Source of the DNA: an uncultured Eubacteriales bacterium
Lineage (GTDB): Bacteria; Bacillota; Clostridia; HGM11514
Assembly (NCBI GenBank): GCA_902492655.1
Contig: CABUMF010000001.1
Coordinates: 61,449 to 125,448, forward strand
Direction: 5' to 3'
Length of the DNA stretch: 64,000 nt
This document shows positions 18,201 to 25,970 of this stretch, piece by piece; within the stretch, counting starts at the first letter, position 1, and every line of letters begins with the position of its first letter. Under the pieces are notes generated by a model. That model had not been told where the DNA came from, did no database searches, and was given only the letters and a program-made list of their open reading frames with translations. A program made the position numbers and the translations under genes.

Positions 18201-18451
18201 TCGGGGCGTTCATAACGGCAGATTCTTGCGGCAAATTCCAAGGTCAGTGGCTCCATATAAACCTTGTCCGCAACGGAGGAATCCGTCATAATCGTAGCGG
18301 GGTTTGAGTTAAGAAGAATAACCTCGTAGCCTTCCTCCTTAAGAGCAAGGCACGCCTGTGTTCCTGCGTAGTCAAACTCGGCAGCCTGACCGATAACAAT
18401 AGGCCCTGAGCCTATTACCATTACTTTTTTAATATCCGTTCTTTTAGGCAT
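15263..18451 (-). CDS. carB: Carbamoyl-phosphate synthase large subunit
   Basis: The 1062-residue protein has the normal length and the duplicated ATP-grasp architecture. The N-terminal half opens KKVMVIGSGPIVIGQAAEFD and the second half opens DKIIVLGSGPIRIGQGVEFD near residue 556. A C-terminal MGS-like allosteric domain (EALPLVRRFYQLGFNIEATI) follows. It makes carbamoyl phosphate from bicarbonate, ATP and ammonia delivered by CarA, feeding pyrimidine and arginine synthesis. It overlaps carA by 8 nt, so the two subunits are translationally coupled. Confidence 0.97.
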   Translation of the reverse strand: MPKRTDIKKVMVIGSGPIVIGQAAEFDYAGTQACLALKEEGYEVILLNSNPATIMTDSSVADKVYMEPLTLEFAARICRYERPDAIVPGIGGQTGLNIAMQLAKKGVLEECEIELLGTDTKSIDAAEDRELFKELCESIGEPVVPSKITYSIEEALCAAEEIGYPVILRPAFTLGGTGGGFANNPSEMKVMMKNALALSPVHQVLVEKSIKGYKEIEYEVMRDANDTAITICNMENLDPVGIHTGDSIVVAPSQTLTNKEYHMLRDSALKIIRALGVKGGCNVQFALDPQSFNYYVIEVNPRVSRSSALASKASGYPIARVSAKIAVGLNLDEIPLVNTLACFEPTLDYIVTKMPRFPFDKFASASNVLSTQMKATGEVMSVGRTMEESLLKAIRSLETGKNHLHMEKFDSDHMSTEELLEYIKEGTDDRLYAISQLMWMGVDHSRICNITGIDMFFLDKIKNIVDFEKQMEANPNDEKLLYEAKKMGFSDSYIAELWKTSEDEIYNKRLELRLFPTYKMIDTCASEFASYVPYFYSTYEEENESIVSDADKIIVLGSGPIRIGQGVEFDYSTVHAVKAIHDAGYEAIVINNNPETVSTDYTTADKLYFEPLTPEDVMNVVNLEKPIGVIATLGGQTAVNLAEPLARRGVKIIGTDCDAIEKAENRDAFDEVIKSLKIPNPKGMAVTDIESGVKAAEEIGYPVLVRPSFVLGGRAMEIVSNEKSLRHYLKNAVEVDTDKPVLVDKYIVGKEVEVDAICDGKAVFVPGIMELVERTGVHSGDSMSVYPPYSISEKVKKTIVDYTTRLGLGIGIVGLFNIQFIVDDNDDVFVIEVNPRASRSVPFLSKSTGIGLVQIATKAMLGISLSEQGIKVSAAPEKSGHYVKAPAFSFEKLSGIDAYLSPEMKSTGEAIGYDNRLNRALYKALQASGIKMKDYGTVIVTLADEDKEEALPLVRRFYQLGFNIEATIGTATFLKKHGIRTRVRGKLSEGSDEILRSIRAGYVSYIINTRAILSGVHYEDGVAIRQCAVQNGVTIFTSLDTVKIVLDVLEESIPSISTIDEL

Positions 18452-19538
18452 TGGCGTTATCCTCCTTCATAGCGTTTATAAACTGTTCAAAAAGATAAGT
18501 GCTGTCCTGAGGGCCGGGTGCGCTTTCGGGGTGATATTGCACGCTGAAAACCTTGTCCTTTTGCGACTCGACGCCCTCCACCGTGTTATCCAGAAGGTTA
18601 ATATGCGTTACCGTAAGCCCCGTTCCTTCCAAGGATTTTTCGTCAACGGCGTAGCTGTGGTTCTGTGAGGTGATTTCCACATGACCGGTTTTGAGGTTCT
18701 TAACCGGGTGGTTTCCGCCTCTGTGCCCGAACTTAAGCTTATAGGTTTTTCCGCCGTAGGCAAGGGAAATCATTTGGTGACCGAGACAAATTCCGAAAAT
18801 AGGGTACTTTCCTTTGAGTTTTCTGACGGTTTCGATAACCTCGGGAACATCCGTGGGATCTCCCGGGCCGTTTGAGAGGAACACACCGCTCGGATTCATA
18901 AATTCTATTTCTTCTGCGGATGTATTGTAAGGAACAACCGTTACGTTGCACCCGAAGCGGTTAAGGCTTCTTATTATATTCGTTTTTATACCGCAGTCGA
19001 TTGCAACAACATTGAATTTAGGATTTGAGGTTCTTGAATACCAACGCTTTTTACAGCTGACTGCCGAAACGGCATCTTGCTTTACGGGGGTGTTTTTGAT
19101 GATTTCAAGCCCCTTTTCGAGGCTTGTGTCAATTCCCGTAATAAGCACACGGCGTGAGCCGATGTCTCTTATGCTTCTTGTAAGCTTTCTTGTGTCAACT
19201 CCGTAAATTCCGGGGACATTGTTTTCGTATAAAACCTCCGACAGGGTTTTGGTATATCTGAAATTAGACGGCATATCGTTATAGTCACGAACTATCAGAC
19301 CGCCGATGCTGATAATTTTGCTTTCAAAATCGTCATCGGTGATACCGTAGTTTCCGATAAGCGGATAAGTCATAACAACTGCCTGATATGTATATGACGG
19401 GTCGGAAATAATTTCCTGATAACCTACCATGGATGTGTTGAAAACAATTTCGCAAACGTTGTCGGTTTCCTTTCCGAAGCCGTATCCGAGGTACTCGGAG
19501 CCGTCCTCCAAAATGATTTTGCGGTTGAAATTTTTCAT
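18444..19538 (-). CDS. carA: Carbamoyl-phosphate synthase small subunit
   Basis: The 364-residue glutaminase subunit has an N-terminal CPSase domain (LEDGSEYLGYGFGKETDNVC, GYQEIISDPSYTYQAVVMTY). The C-terminal class I amidotransferase domain has the nucleophile elbow YPIFGICLGHQMISLAYGG and the later HPESAPGPQD histidine-glutamate pair. It releases ammonia from glutamine and channels it to CarB. The ATG at 19538 lies behind GGGAGGAAC. The 5' leader contains a cloverleaf-like structured element and two similar extended -10 sequences. Confidence 0.96.
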   Translation of the reverse strand: MKNFNRKIILEDGSEYLGYGFGKETDNVCEIVFNTSMVGYQEIISDPSYTYQAVVMTYPLIGNYGITDDDFESKIISIGGLIVRDYNDMPSNFRYTKTLSEVLYENNVPGIYGVDTRKLTRSIRDIGSRRVLITGIDTSLEKGLEIIKNTPVKQDAVSAVSCKKRWYSRTSNPKFNVVAIDCGIKTNIIRSLNRFGCNVTVVPYNTSAEEIEFMNPSGVFLSNGPGDPTDVPEVIETVRKLKGKYPIFGICLGHQMISLAYGGKTYKLKFGHRGGNHPVKNLKTGHVEITSQNHSYAVDEKSLEGTGLTVTHINLLDNTVEGVESQKDKVFSVQYHPESAPGPQDSTYLFEQFINAMKEDNANA

Positions 19539-19596
19539 GATATTTAAGTTCCTCCCGTAAATGTTTTTATAAACTCATAATTATGCACATTATTAG

Positions 19597-19730
19597 TATA
19601 CCATAAGTAAAAATGCTTGCTCGCAAGGGCATTTTTACGCAGCCGTCAATAGCACAGCCGACCGAAACGAGGTCGGGAAAGCCGAACGGCTTTAATTTCC
19701 GATAGGAAATGCTGTGTATATTATACCATA
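19597..19730. repeat. Cloverleaf-like palindromic element flanked by direct repeats
   Basis: The 9-nt direct repeats TATACCATA at 19597-19605 and 19722-19730 enclose 116 nt. Inside, a hairpin pairs 19607-19616 with 19629-19638. A separate domain is closed by CACAGC 19653-19658 with GCTGTG 19711-19716. It contains three hairpins: 19659-19663/19671-19675, 19678-19684/19687-19693 and 19695-19700/19705-19710. This resembles a small non-autonomous mobile element with target duplication, or a structured leader of carA. No second copy was seen in the window. Confidence 0.5.
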
Positions 19731-19748
19731 CTTTTAAACTTTTTTCCA
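19720..19748 (-). promoter_or_regulatory. Candidate carA promoter
   Basis: On the minus strand TGGAAA (19748-19743) and TATAAT (19725-19720) are 17 nt apart, with an extended TGG before the -10 box. A second similar sequence, TATGGTATACT, occurs at 19605-19595 without a good -35. Confidence 0.55.
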
Positions 19749-19858
19749 CAGTATTTTCAATAAAAATAAAATTTCTTTTATTTTGGCAAAATTGACGGCG
19801 GTAATTGCTCGATTATTTGTGTAAATATTCGCTTTTCGGCGCAAAAATTGCAAATTGT

Positions 19859-19887
19859 TTCAAAACATCGAAAAATTATGGTACAAT
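19859..19887 (+). promoter_or_regulatory. Upstream promoter of the GH3 gene
   Basis: TTCAAA at 19859-19864 and TACAAT at 19882-19887 are 17 nt apart, with a TGG extended -10. It lies about 50 nt upstream of the stronger promoter. Confidence 0.45.
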
Positions 19888-19909
19888 TTGTCTTTTTTCG
19901 GTTTGGGGA

Positions 19910-19938
19910 TTGACTTATTTTTCCCATTGGAGTATAAT
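19910..19938 (+). promoter_or_regulatory. Main sigma-A promoter of the GH3 gene
   Basis: TTGACT at 19910-19915 and TATAAT at 19933-19938 are 17 nt apart. Confidence 0.8.
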
Positions 19939-19954
19939 TCTAAGTAATGGGAAA
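19920..19954 (+). promoter_or_regulatory. Palindromic candidate operator around the -10 box
   Basis: TTTCCCATT at 19920-19928 is the exact reverse complement of AATGGGAAA at 19946-19954. The 17-nt spacer contains the -10 box and the expected transcription start. The position suits a repressor site. The regulator is not identified. Confidence 0.55.
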
Positions 19955-19978
19955 TAAATAGCAAGGAGAGAATATCGT

Positions 19979-21526
19979 ATGACTCTGAGAGAAAAAATTC
20001 TTAAAACATTTGTTGTAACAATCCGTGAAATCAACACTCACGGCGGGCCGGAAAAATTTTTTGAAAAGTATCCGGTCGGAGGAATGTATTACAGCGAGGC
20101 TGCAACGCTTTTGGACGAAAACGGTCTTGAAATGGGCACCGCCACAACCTTTGAAAAGCTGAATCTTTGCAAGAAATATTCAAAGAACAAGCTTTTGGTT
20201 TGTGCGGACGGGGCAAAGGTGAGAGGGCAGAAAATTGCCGCTCATCCGCAGATGTCCCTCGGCGGCTCGCATAATCTTCAGGATGCGTATAATTACGGAA
20301 AAATAATTGGTATGCAGATGAACGATAAGGGCATTGACATGGTTTTGGGGCCGAGCATTGATATGTGCTTTGACCACCTGATGTACCTTACCGCCATAAG
20401 CGATGATCCCGAAACGATAGTCAAGGTTTACACAGAGGTTGTTCGCGGAATTATGGATCAGGGTGTTTGCGCAACGCTCAAGCACTTCCCGGGGCTCGGC
20501 ACATACTTTGTTAATATGCATATCGGCCCGGGCTCAAATATTCTGCCGTTTGACGAATGGATGAAAACCTACGGATATGCGTATAAGGAGCTTTTCAAAA
20601 CGGGAGCGGCATCGGTTATGACAACTCATGTCACATTAAAATCGTATGACAGCGAGGGAGAAAACGGATATTATCCCATTGCAACCTATTCCACAAAGCT
20701 TACCACAGACCTTTTAAAAGGCGAGCTCGGCTTTGAAGGCGCGGTTATTACGGACGCACTTATTATGGGAGGTATGGCAACGGGCGATTTGGTTGAAGAA
20801 ACGGTTCAGGCGTTCCGTGCCGGTGCGGATCTTCTGCTTTGGCCTCCGGTTGAAGCGGCGGAAAGAATTGAGGAGCTTATAAATTCGGGGGATATACCCA
20901 TGTCCCGTCTTGATGATGCGCTTTCCAGAATTGAAAAAATGGAGAAATTCCGGAACGATGCGCTTGAAAACAAGCGGTTTGATACGCCCGACCCCGCATT
21001 TGCGGACGAAAAGATTTTGGAAATCGTTAAAAACGGTATGTGTATGCTGAGGAACGGCAGAAATCTTGTGCCTCTTACAAAGGAAAAGGCAAGGATTTTG
21101 ATAATTGATGTAACCGATGAGGATAATAAGTCATCAAATCTTCTTAAGGAAGAGCTTGAAGCAAGAGGCTATGCGGCGGATGTAAAACGGGATATATACG
21201 ATGTGCCTTCCCGTGTTTGCTGGCAGGCGGATGTTGATAAGCTTCAGGCGGAGTATGATTATTGCATTTTCAATGTCAACGCCTTCTTCGTTGCGCAGTG
21301 GAGCGTTCCTCATATGCTTATATGGGCTTCGCATCTTTTCGACAAAAACAAAAAGATAATCGTAAACTACGGCTCTCCCTATTTTGCGGAGGATTATTTT
21401 CCGGAGGACGACACATTCATTGAAATGAACTGTTCTCCGAACAAGGAAACCGTTAAATTGCTTGCGGATGCGCTTGTTGGCAAAATCGAGCTTACGGGAC
21501 GGAGCATTTTAAAGGAGAGAAGATAA
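19979..21526 (+). CDS. Glycoside hydrolase family 3 (NagZ-like) enzyme
   Basis: The 515-residue protein has the GH3 TIM-barrel of NagZ-type beta-N-acetylhexosaminidases. The nucleophile is D259 in VITDALIMGG and the substrate loop is KHFPGLG at 168-174. NagZ enzymes use an Asp-x-His acid/base pair; here the aligned residues are N179-M180-H181, so the Asp is replaced by Asn. A C-terminal domain (about 345-515) resembles the second domain of longer GH3 enzymes. There is no signal peptide. It lies upstream of an M14-like gene and nagA, which suggests amino-sugar glycan breakdown in the cytoplasm. Confidence 0.82.
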   Translation: MTLREKILKTFVVTIREINTHGGPEKFFEKYPVGGMYYSEAATLLDENGLEMGTATTFEKLNLCKKYSKNKLLVCADGAKVRGQKIAAHPQMSLGGSHNLQDAYNYGKIIGMQMNDKGIDMVLGPSIDMCFDHLMYLTAISDDPETIVKVYTEVVRGIMDQGVCATLKHFPGLGTYFVNMHIGPGSNILPFDEWMKTYGYAYKELFKTGAASVMTTHVTLKSYDSEGENGYYPIATYSTKLTTDLLKGELGFEGAVITDALIMGGMATGDLVEETVQAFRAGADLLLWPPVEAAERIEELINSGDIPMSRLDDALSRIEKMEKFRNDALENKRFDTPDPAFADEKILEIVKNGMCMLRNGRNLVPLTKEKARILIIDVTDEDNKSSNLLKEELEARGYAADVKRDIYDVPSRVCWQADVDKLQAEYDYCIFNVNAFFVAQWSVPHMLIWASHLFDKNKKIIVNYGSPYFAEDYFPEDDTFIEMNCSPNKETVKLLADALVGKIELTGRSILKERR

Positions 21527-21550
21527 TATTTTTACGGGAGTGGTTTTTTA

Positions 21551-22711
21551 ATGGCATTAATGACAGGGCGTTTTCCCGGTGGGGACTGTGATAACATACG
21601 GCTTTACAGCGACCGAATCGAGTGTACACCGGCACTGACCCCGCAGGAGCTCGAAAGCGGAACGATAAATATGCACTATAACTGGAGATGCCGCATAATA
21701 GGCGAGGCAGGCGAAAGGGTAAGGGTTATCATGCATTGGCCGCCGTATGATCCGGAAAAGTCTAAAAAGGAGCATATTTATTGGTATGTTCAGAGCTTCG
21801 GAATTGTTGCGGAGCGTGCTATGTACATAAGCAGCGACGAAATTCATTGGGAGCATTTTACCGATGTGAAAAAGACAGGCTTTGATTTTGATTTTACGGT
21901 TACGCTTCCCGAAAACGGAAGGCTTTCCGTTGCGGTAAATATCCCATTCTCCCTTTCCGAGCTTGATTTTATCTGTGTGGAATATAAGGATTACAGAGTG
22001 AACGTTGCAAAAACAAGAGCAGGCTTTGATATTCCTGCTTTCAGGTTCGGGCACGGTAAAAAGGTAATATGGCTTCAAGCAAATGTTCATGTTATCGAGG
22101 TTTCGGGAAGTCATGCCCTTATCGGCGCAATGCGTTATCTTAATCAGCATATAGACGAGGTTGAAAGGTCAGATTATTCATTCTTCGTTATACCGACGAT
22201 AGCTGTTGAAGGTCTTTACTGCGATATGGAAAAAGCGGAACAGAAGGTTGATATAAACCGTGGATGGGGAAAGCTTGACAACCCTGAAAACATAAATATC
22301 GACAGGTTTATAAGAGGGCTTGTATCAAACGGCTATGAAATGCTTGTTATGACGGATATGCATAACGGCTGGTGCGACTTAAGCGAATCGGGGGGCAATC
22401 TTACGGAATACAATCCCGGTCAGTTTGAAAAGGAGTATCAGGAGCGTCGCCTTAAATTCCAAAGAGCAATGCTTGAATCCTGCGATTTTGAAAAGCCTGA
22501 AAAATTCTGGTGGCATGACAAGAATCCCAACGGAATTCAGTGCTTTTTCGATTACGGCTCGGAAAACTTCCGTGCGCTTTGCACAACTATGGAATTCAGC
22601 CGTTTTGAAATATGGGACAGAGCGAGCGAAAGCTATATTCCCGTAACTCAGGAGCTTCTTGAAAAAATGGGAGAACAGTATGCTGATTTTTTGCTTCATT
22701 ACGAATATTGA
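21551..22711 (+). CDS. M14-like zinc carboxypeptidase family protein
   Basis: The 386-residue protein begins with a beta-rich region (about 1-145), then a domain with the marks of metallocarboxypeptidases. These are H180-x-x-E183 in ANVHVIEVSGSH as the first zinc ligands, FFVIPTIAVEGLYC, VDINRGWG, the third ligand H271 in MTDMHNGW and a candidate catalytic Glu E348 in CTTMEFSRF. The layout resembles cytosolic carboxypeptidase or AGBL-type members. No signal peptide is present. It may trim peptides or amides attached to glycans, or deacylate a sugar. It lies 24 nt after the GH3 gene. Confidence 0.65.
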   Translation: MALMTGRFPGGDCDNIRLYSDRIECTPALTPQELESGTINMHYNWRCRIIGEAGERVRVIMHWPPYDPEKSKKEHIYWYVQSFGIVAERAMYISSDEIHWEHFTDVKKTGFDFDFTVTLPENGRLSVAVNIPFSLSELDFICVEYKDYRVNVAKTRAGFDIPAFRFGHGKKVIWLQANVHVIEVSGSHALIGAMRYLNQHIDEVERSDYSFFVIPTIAVEGLYCDMEKAEQKVDINRGWGKLDNPENINIDRFIRGLVSNGYEMLVMTDMHNGWCDLSESGGNLTEYNPGQFEKEYQERRLKFQRAMLESCDFEKPEKFWWHDKNPNGIQCFFDYGSENFRALCTTMEFSRFEIWDRASESYIPVTQELLEKMGEQYADFLLHYEY

Positions 22712-22729
22712 TGATTGGAGTTGACTTAA

Positions 22730-23842
22730 ATGATAATAAAGAATGTAAAAATGCTGAACGAAAATTTTGAATGGATAACTGCCGATATAAGAATAGAAAA
22801 CGGCAAATTCACCGAAATCGGCAGTTTTGCGGAGGACGGTATATCCTTTGGGGACAAAAGGGTTATCCCGGGGTTTATCGACATACATATGCACGGTGCG
22901 GTGGGGTACAATGTTGTAAATGCCGATAAAAGCTCCTACGATAAAATCGGAAGGTATCTTGCGTCAACGGGCACAACCTCTTATTTAATGGCACCGGCGA
23001 CATATCTTTTCGAGGATATGAAAAAGTATGTGGCTCTCATAGGGGAGTGCGTGGGAAGGTCGGAAGGGGCGAACCTTTTGGGTGCAAACATGGAAGGGCC
23101 CTTCCTTTCGGCAAAATATAAGGGAGCGCATCGTGAGGATTGGCTCAGGTCTGTTCGGGAGTTTGATTTTGACGCCGTAAACGAATGTGCGAAGGGAACT
23201 ATTCTTGTTACAACAGTTGCCCCCGAAACGGACGGCGCAATCGAGTTTATAAGAACACATTCCGATAAGGTTAAAATCTCGCTCGGTCATACGGGTGCCG
23301 ATTATGATACCTGTATGAAGGCGTTTTGTGCCGGAGCGGTTCAGGTGACGCATCTTTTCAACGCAATGCCCTCACTTCACCACAGGAATCTGAGTCTTAT
23401 TTCGGCGGCACTGGATTACGGCGCAATGGCGGAGCTTATTTGCGACGGGCTTCATGTTGCTCCTTCCGTTGTTCGTGCGGCGTATAAGATGTTCGGAAGC
23501 GATAAGCTGATTGTGGTTAACGATACCGTAATGGCGGCAGGTATGCCGGACGGTGTTTACAATGAATGTGGAGCGGAGGTTATAGTTAAAGACGGCATTG
23601 CCCGTCAGCACGACGGCACGATTACCGGCGGAACAGCTCCGATAATGGATTGCGTCAAAAACCTTATTTCGTGGGGAATTGCGGACTTTGATGCCGTTAA
23701 AATGGCAAGCTTCAACCCTGCAAAATCCCTCGGGATAAAAAATAAGGGCTTGATTAAGCCCGGTTACGATGCCGACTTTTTGACGGTGGATAAGGATTTC
23801 AATTTAACGGATGTTTACATCGGCGGCAATTTGTTCAAATAA
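22730..23842 (+). CDS. nagA: N-acetylglucosamine-6-phosphate deacetylase
   Basis: The 370-residue amidohydrolase removes acetate from GlcNAc-6-phosphate to give glucosamine-6-phosphate. Motifs include the metal site PGFIDIHMHGAVGYN near residue 45, GANMEGPFLSAKYKGAH near residue 120, LGHTGADYDTCMKAF and VTHLFNAMPSLHHR. It follows the M14-like gene by 18 nt with GGAG ahead of the ATG. It is probably the last gene of an operon that starts with the GH3 enzyme. No nagB lies beside it. Confidence 0.94.
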   Translation: MIIKNVKMLNENFEWITADIRIENGKFTEIGSFAEDGISFGDKRVIPGFIDIHMHGAVGYNVVNADKSSYDKIGRYLASTGTTSYLMAPATYLFEDMKKYVALIGECVGRSEGANLLGANMEGPFLSAKYKGAHREDWLRSVREFDFDAVNECAKGTILVTTVAPETDGAIEFIRTHSDKVKISLGHTGADYDTCMKAFCAGAVQVTHLFNAMPSLHHRNLSLISAALDYGAMAELICDGLHVAPSVVRAAYKMFGSDKLIVVNDTVMAAGMPDGVYNECGAEVIVKDGIARQHDGTITGGTAPIMDCVKNLISWGIADFDAVKMASFNPAKSLGIKNKGLIKPGYDADFLTVDKDFNLTDVYIGGNLFK

Positions 23843-23934
23843 AAGCCGAGGCGGTGACTGCTTGCCGATTTATCGGCGGTTTTCCCGAAAGAATTTGCGT
23901 TTTCAACTATTTTTTGTTTATTCCGTTTCAAAAC

Positions 23935-23963
23935 TTGACATCTTGATTTTTTTGATGTAAAAT
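23935..23963 (+). promoter_or_regulatory. Sigma-A promoter of kdgK
   Basis: TTGACA at 23935-23940 and TAAAAT at 23958-23963 are 17 nt apart. A small inverted repeat, ACATC/GATGT, lies across the spacer. Confidence 0.8.
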
Positions 23964-23995
23964 ACTATTAAAAACAATTTAAGGAGAAGTGTTTT

Positions 23996-25047
23996 ATGAG
24001 AGTAGTATGCTTTGGTGAAATTATGGCAAGGCTCAGCCCGGAAGGGTACGGAAGGTTTGTTCAGGCAAACAAGCTTGAAATTACATACGGCGGCGGAGAG
24101 GCGAATGTAGCCGTTTCCCTCGCAAATTACGGTATGGAGTCTTCGTTTGTAACAAAAATGCCCGATAACGATATTGCAAAAGGAGCCCTGAGAACTCTTA
24201 AGGCTCACGATGTTGATACATCCGATATTGTTTTCGGCGGCGACAGGCTCGGAATTTATTTCTGCGAAAAGGGTGCATCCCAGAGAGCATCGAAGGTTAT
24301 ATATGACAGGAAGTATTCTTCGATTTCCACAGCCGATCGTTCCGATTTTAATTGGGAACAGATTTTTGACGGTGCGGATTGGTTCCACTTTACAGGTATC
24401 ACGCCTGCGCTTTCGGACAGTTGCGCCGAAATTTGCCTTGATTCGGTAAAAATGGCAAAGGCTATGGGACTTACGGTAAGCTGTGACCTTAACTTCAGAA
24501 AAAATCTCTGGACCTCCGAAAAGGCAGGACAGGTTATGGCGGAGCTTATGGAGTATGTTGATGTTGCCATCGCAAACGAGGAGGACTGCGAAAAGGTGTT
24601 CGGAATTAAAGCATTACCATCAGTGATGACGAAAGAGCAGTCTCCGAAAATACCGACATCACCGGCGGAACTCTTTCCAAGGACGGCTACAAGCAGGTTG
24701 CAAAGACGCTTTCGGAAAGATTTAACATTCCCAAGGTTGCAATCACATTGAGAGGAAGCATTTCGGCAAATGACAATAACTGGTCCGCAATGCTTTACGA
24801 TAACGGCGAATGCTATTTCGCAAAGAACTATCTTATCCATATCGTAGACCGTGTCGGCGGCGGAGATTCCTTCGGAGCCGGACTTATTTATGCGACACTG
24901 AACGGATATTCCGCACAGGACACAATAGAGTTTGCGGTTGCCGCTTCGTGCCTTAAGCACACTATCGAGGGTGACTTTAACGAAGCTACGCTTGACGAGG
25001 TTAAAAAGCTTATGAGCGGTGACGGTTCAGGCAGAGTACAGAGATAA
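23996..25047 (+). pseudogene. kdgK: 2-keto-3-deoxygluconate kinase, frameshifted
   Basis: PfkB-family sugar kinase that would phosphorylate KDG from uronate breakdown. The first part (MRVVCFGEIMARLSPEG, YGGGEANVAVSLANYG, CDLNFRKNLW) reads from 23996 to about 24612. Homology then continues in another frame (ITISDDERAVSENTD, VAITLRGSISANDNNWSAML) through DRVGGGDSFGAGLIY to the stop at 25047. One base appears to be missing near 24611-24614, after the FGIKA codons. Both halves are otherwise well preserved. The cause is therefore a recent mutation, a sequencing or assembly error, or less likely programmed frameshifting. The promoter and the AGGAG site are intact. Confidence 0.85.
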
Positions 25048-25051
25048 TTTG

Positions 25052-25083
25052 CGGCGCCCGATTTAATTCGGGTGCTGTTTTAT
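25052..25083 (+). terminator. Intrinsic terminator after kdgK
   Basis: A 10-bp stem pairs 25052-25061 with 25068-25077 (two G-T pairs) around a TTTAAT loop. TTTTAT follows. Confidence 0.75.
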
Positions 25084-25097
25084 ATGTGGTGCTTGTT

Positions 25098-25970
25098 ATG
25101 AAAAGAATAGGTGTAATTGATTTGGGTTCAAATTCCGCAAGGCTGACCGTTGCGGAGGTTTTCGGGAGCGACTTTGAGATTGTCGGAAGGGAAAACATTT
25201 TTGTAAGGCTTGCCGAGGGACTTACGAGGGAAAGCAATACACTAAAGCCCGAGCCGTCGCTCAAGGCGGTGCTTGCTCTTTCCGAGCTTATCAAAAAAAG
25301 CAGGGAGCTTTCATGCGAGGATATAAGCATTATCGCCACCGAAGCGGTGAGGCGTGCCGATAACCGCGAATGGTTTTTGAGCCTTGTTAAGGAAAGCGTC
25401 GGATTTGACATTGATGTAATCTCCGGCGAGGACGAGGCGTATTACGACTGCCTTGCAATCATGAGAGTGACGGGATTTTCCGACTTTTTTATGATTGATA
25501 CCGGCGGCGGAAGCACTGAAATTGCGCTTGTTAAGGGCGGCGAAGTTATTAACTCCGTTTCCGTGCCATGGGGGTCGGTTGTTCTTACGGAAATGTTTTC
25601 CTCCGGGAAAACCCTCACAGCGGACGAATTTAAAAATGTAATTGCGCATATTTCGGACGGCTTAGCCTCGTTTGACTGGGTTTTTTCGGAAAGTGGAATC
25701 CCTATGTGCCTTCTCGGAGGTTCGCTTCGGAACTGGTATGATTATAAGGACGAATATTCTCTCGGAGCATTTGCCGAAAAAATGCTTTCGATGACCGTTG
25801 TCGAGCGTGAGGAATTCGGAATAAAAAGCCGCAGATCGGACACCATAACCGCAGGGCTTGCTCCTGCCATGGTACTTGAACTGATTACAAAGCCCTCGGA
25901 AATCATCGCTTTGGACAGCGGTGTCAAGGAAGGGTATATTATAGAGAAAATAAGGGGAGAAAAAATATGA
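25098..25970 (+). CDS. Ppx/GppA family phosphatase
   Basis: The 290-residue protein belongs to the actin-like Ppx/GppA family, which hydrolyses polyphosphate or the pppGpp gamma-phosphate. The ATP-binding-like motifs IGVIDLGSNSARLTV near the start, ATEAVRRADN, GEDEAYYDCLA and MIDTGGGSTEIALV are present. It is short (no HD domain), as in many clostridial members. I chose the ATG at 25098, since the upstream GTG at 25086 adds only MVLV. It overlaps the fucosidase start by 4 nt. Confidence 0.88.
   Translation: MKRIGVIDLGSNSARLTVAEVFGSDFEIVGRENIFVRLAEGLTRESNTLKPEPSLKAVLALSELIKKSRELSCEDISIIATEAVRRADNREWFLSLVKESVGFDIDVISGEDEAYYDCLAIMRVTGFSDFFMIDTGGGSTEIALVKGGEVINSVSVPWGSVVLTEMFSSGKTLTADEFKNVIAHISDGLASFDWVFSESGIPMCLLGGSLRNWYDYKDEYSLGAFAEKMLSMTVVEREEFGIKSRRSDTITAGLAPAMVLELITKPSEIIALDSGVKEGYIIEKIRGEKI

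Larger units (their letters stand above)
19539..19978. other. Intergenic region between divergent carA and GH3 genes
   Basis: This 440-bp gap holds the carA leader with its hairpin-rich element (19597-19730), a carA promoter on the minus strand and two tandem plus-strand promoters for the GH3 gene. Apart from AT-rich sequence at 19749-19858 I see nothing else. A 60-codon minus-strand frame inside it is built from the hairpins and is not called a gene. Confidence 0.7.

Noticed and set aside
19651..19717. Cloverleaf fold as a tRNA gene
   Set aside because: The arms have the wrong sizes, there is no anticodon loop or T-loop consensus, and no CCA end.
19567..19749. 60-codon minus-strand frame upstream of carA
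   Set aside because: It is composed of the hairpins of the palindromic element and has no convincing ribosome site or family resemblance.
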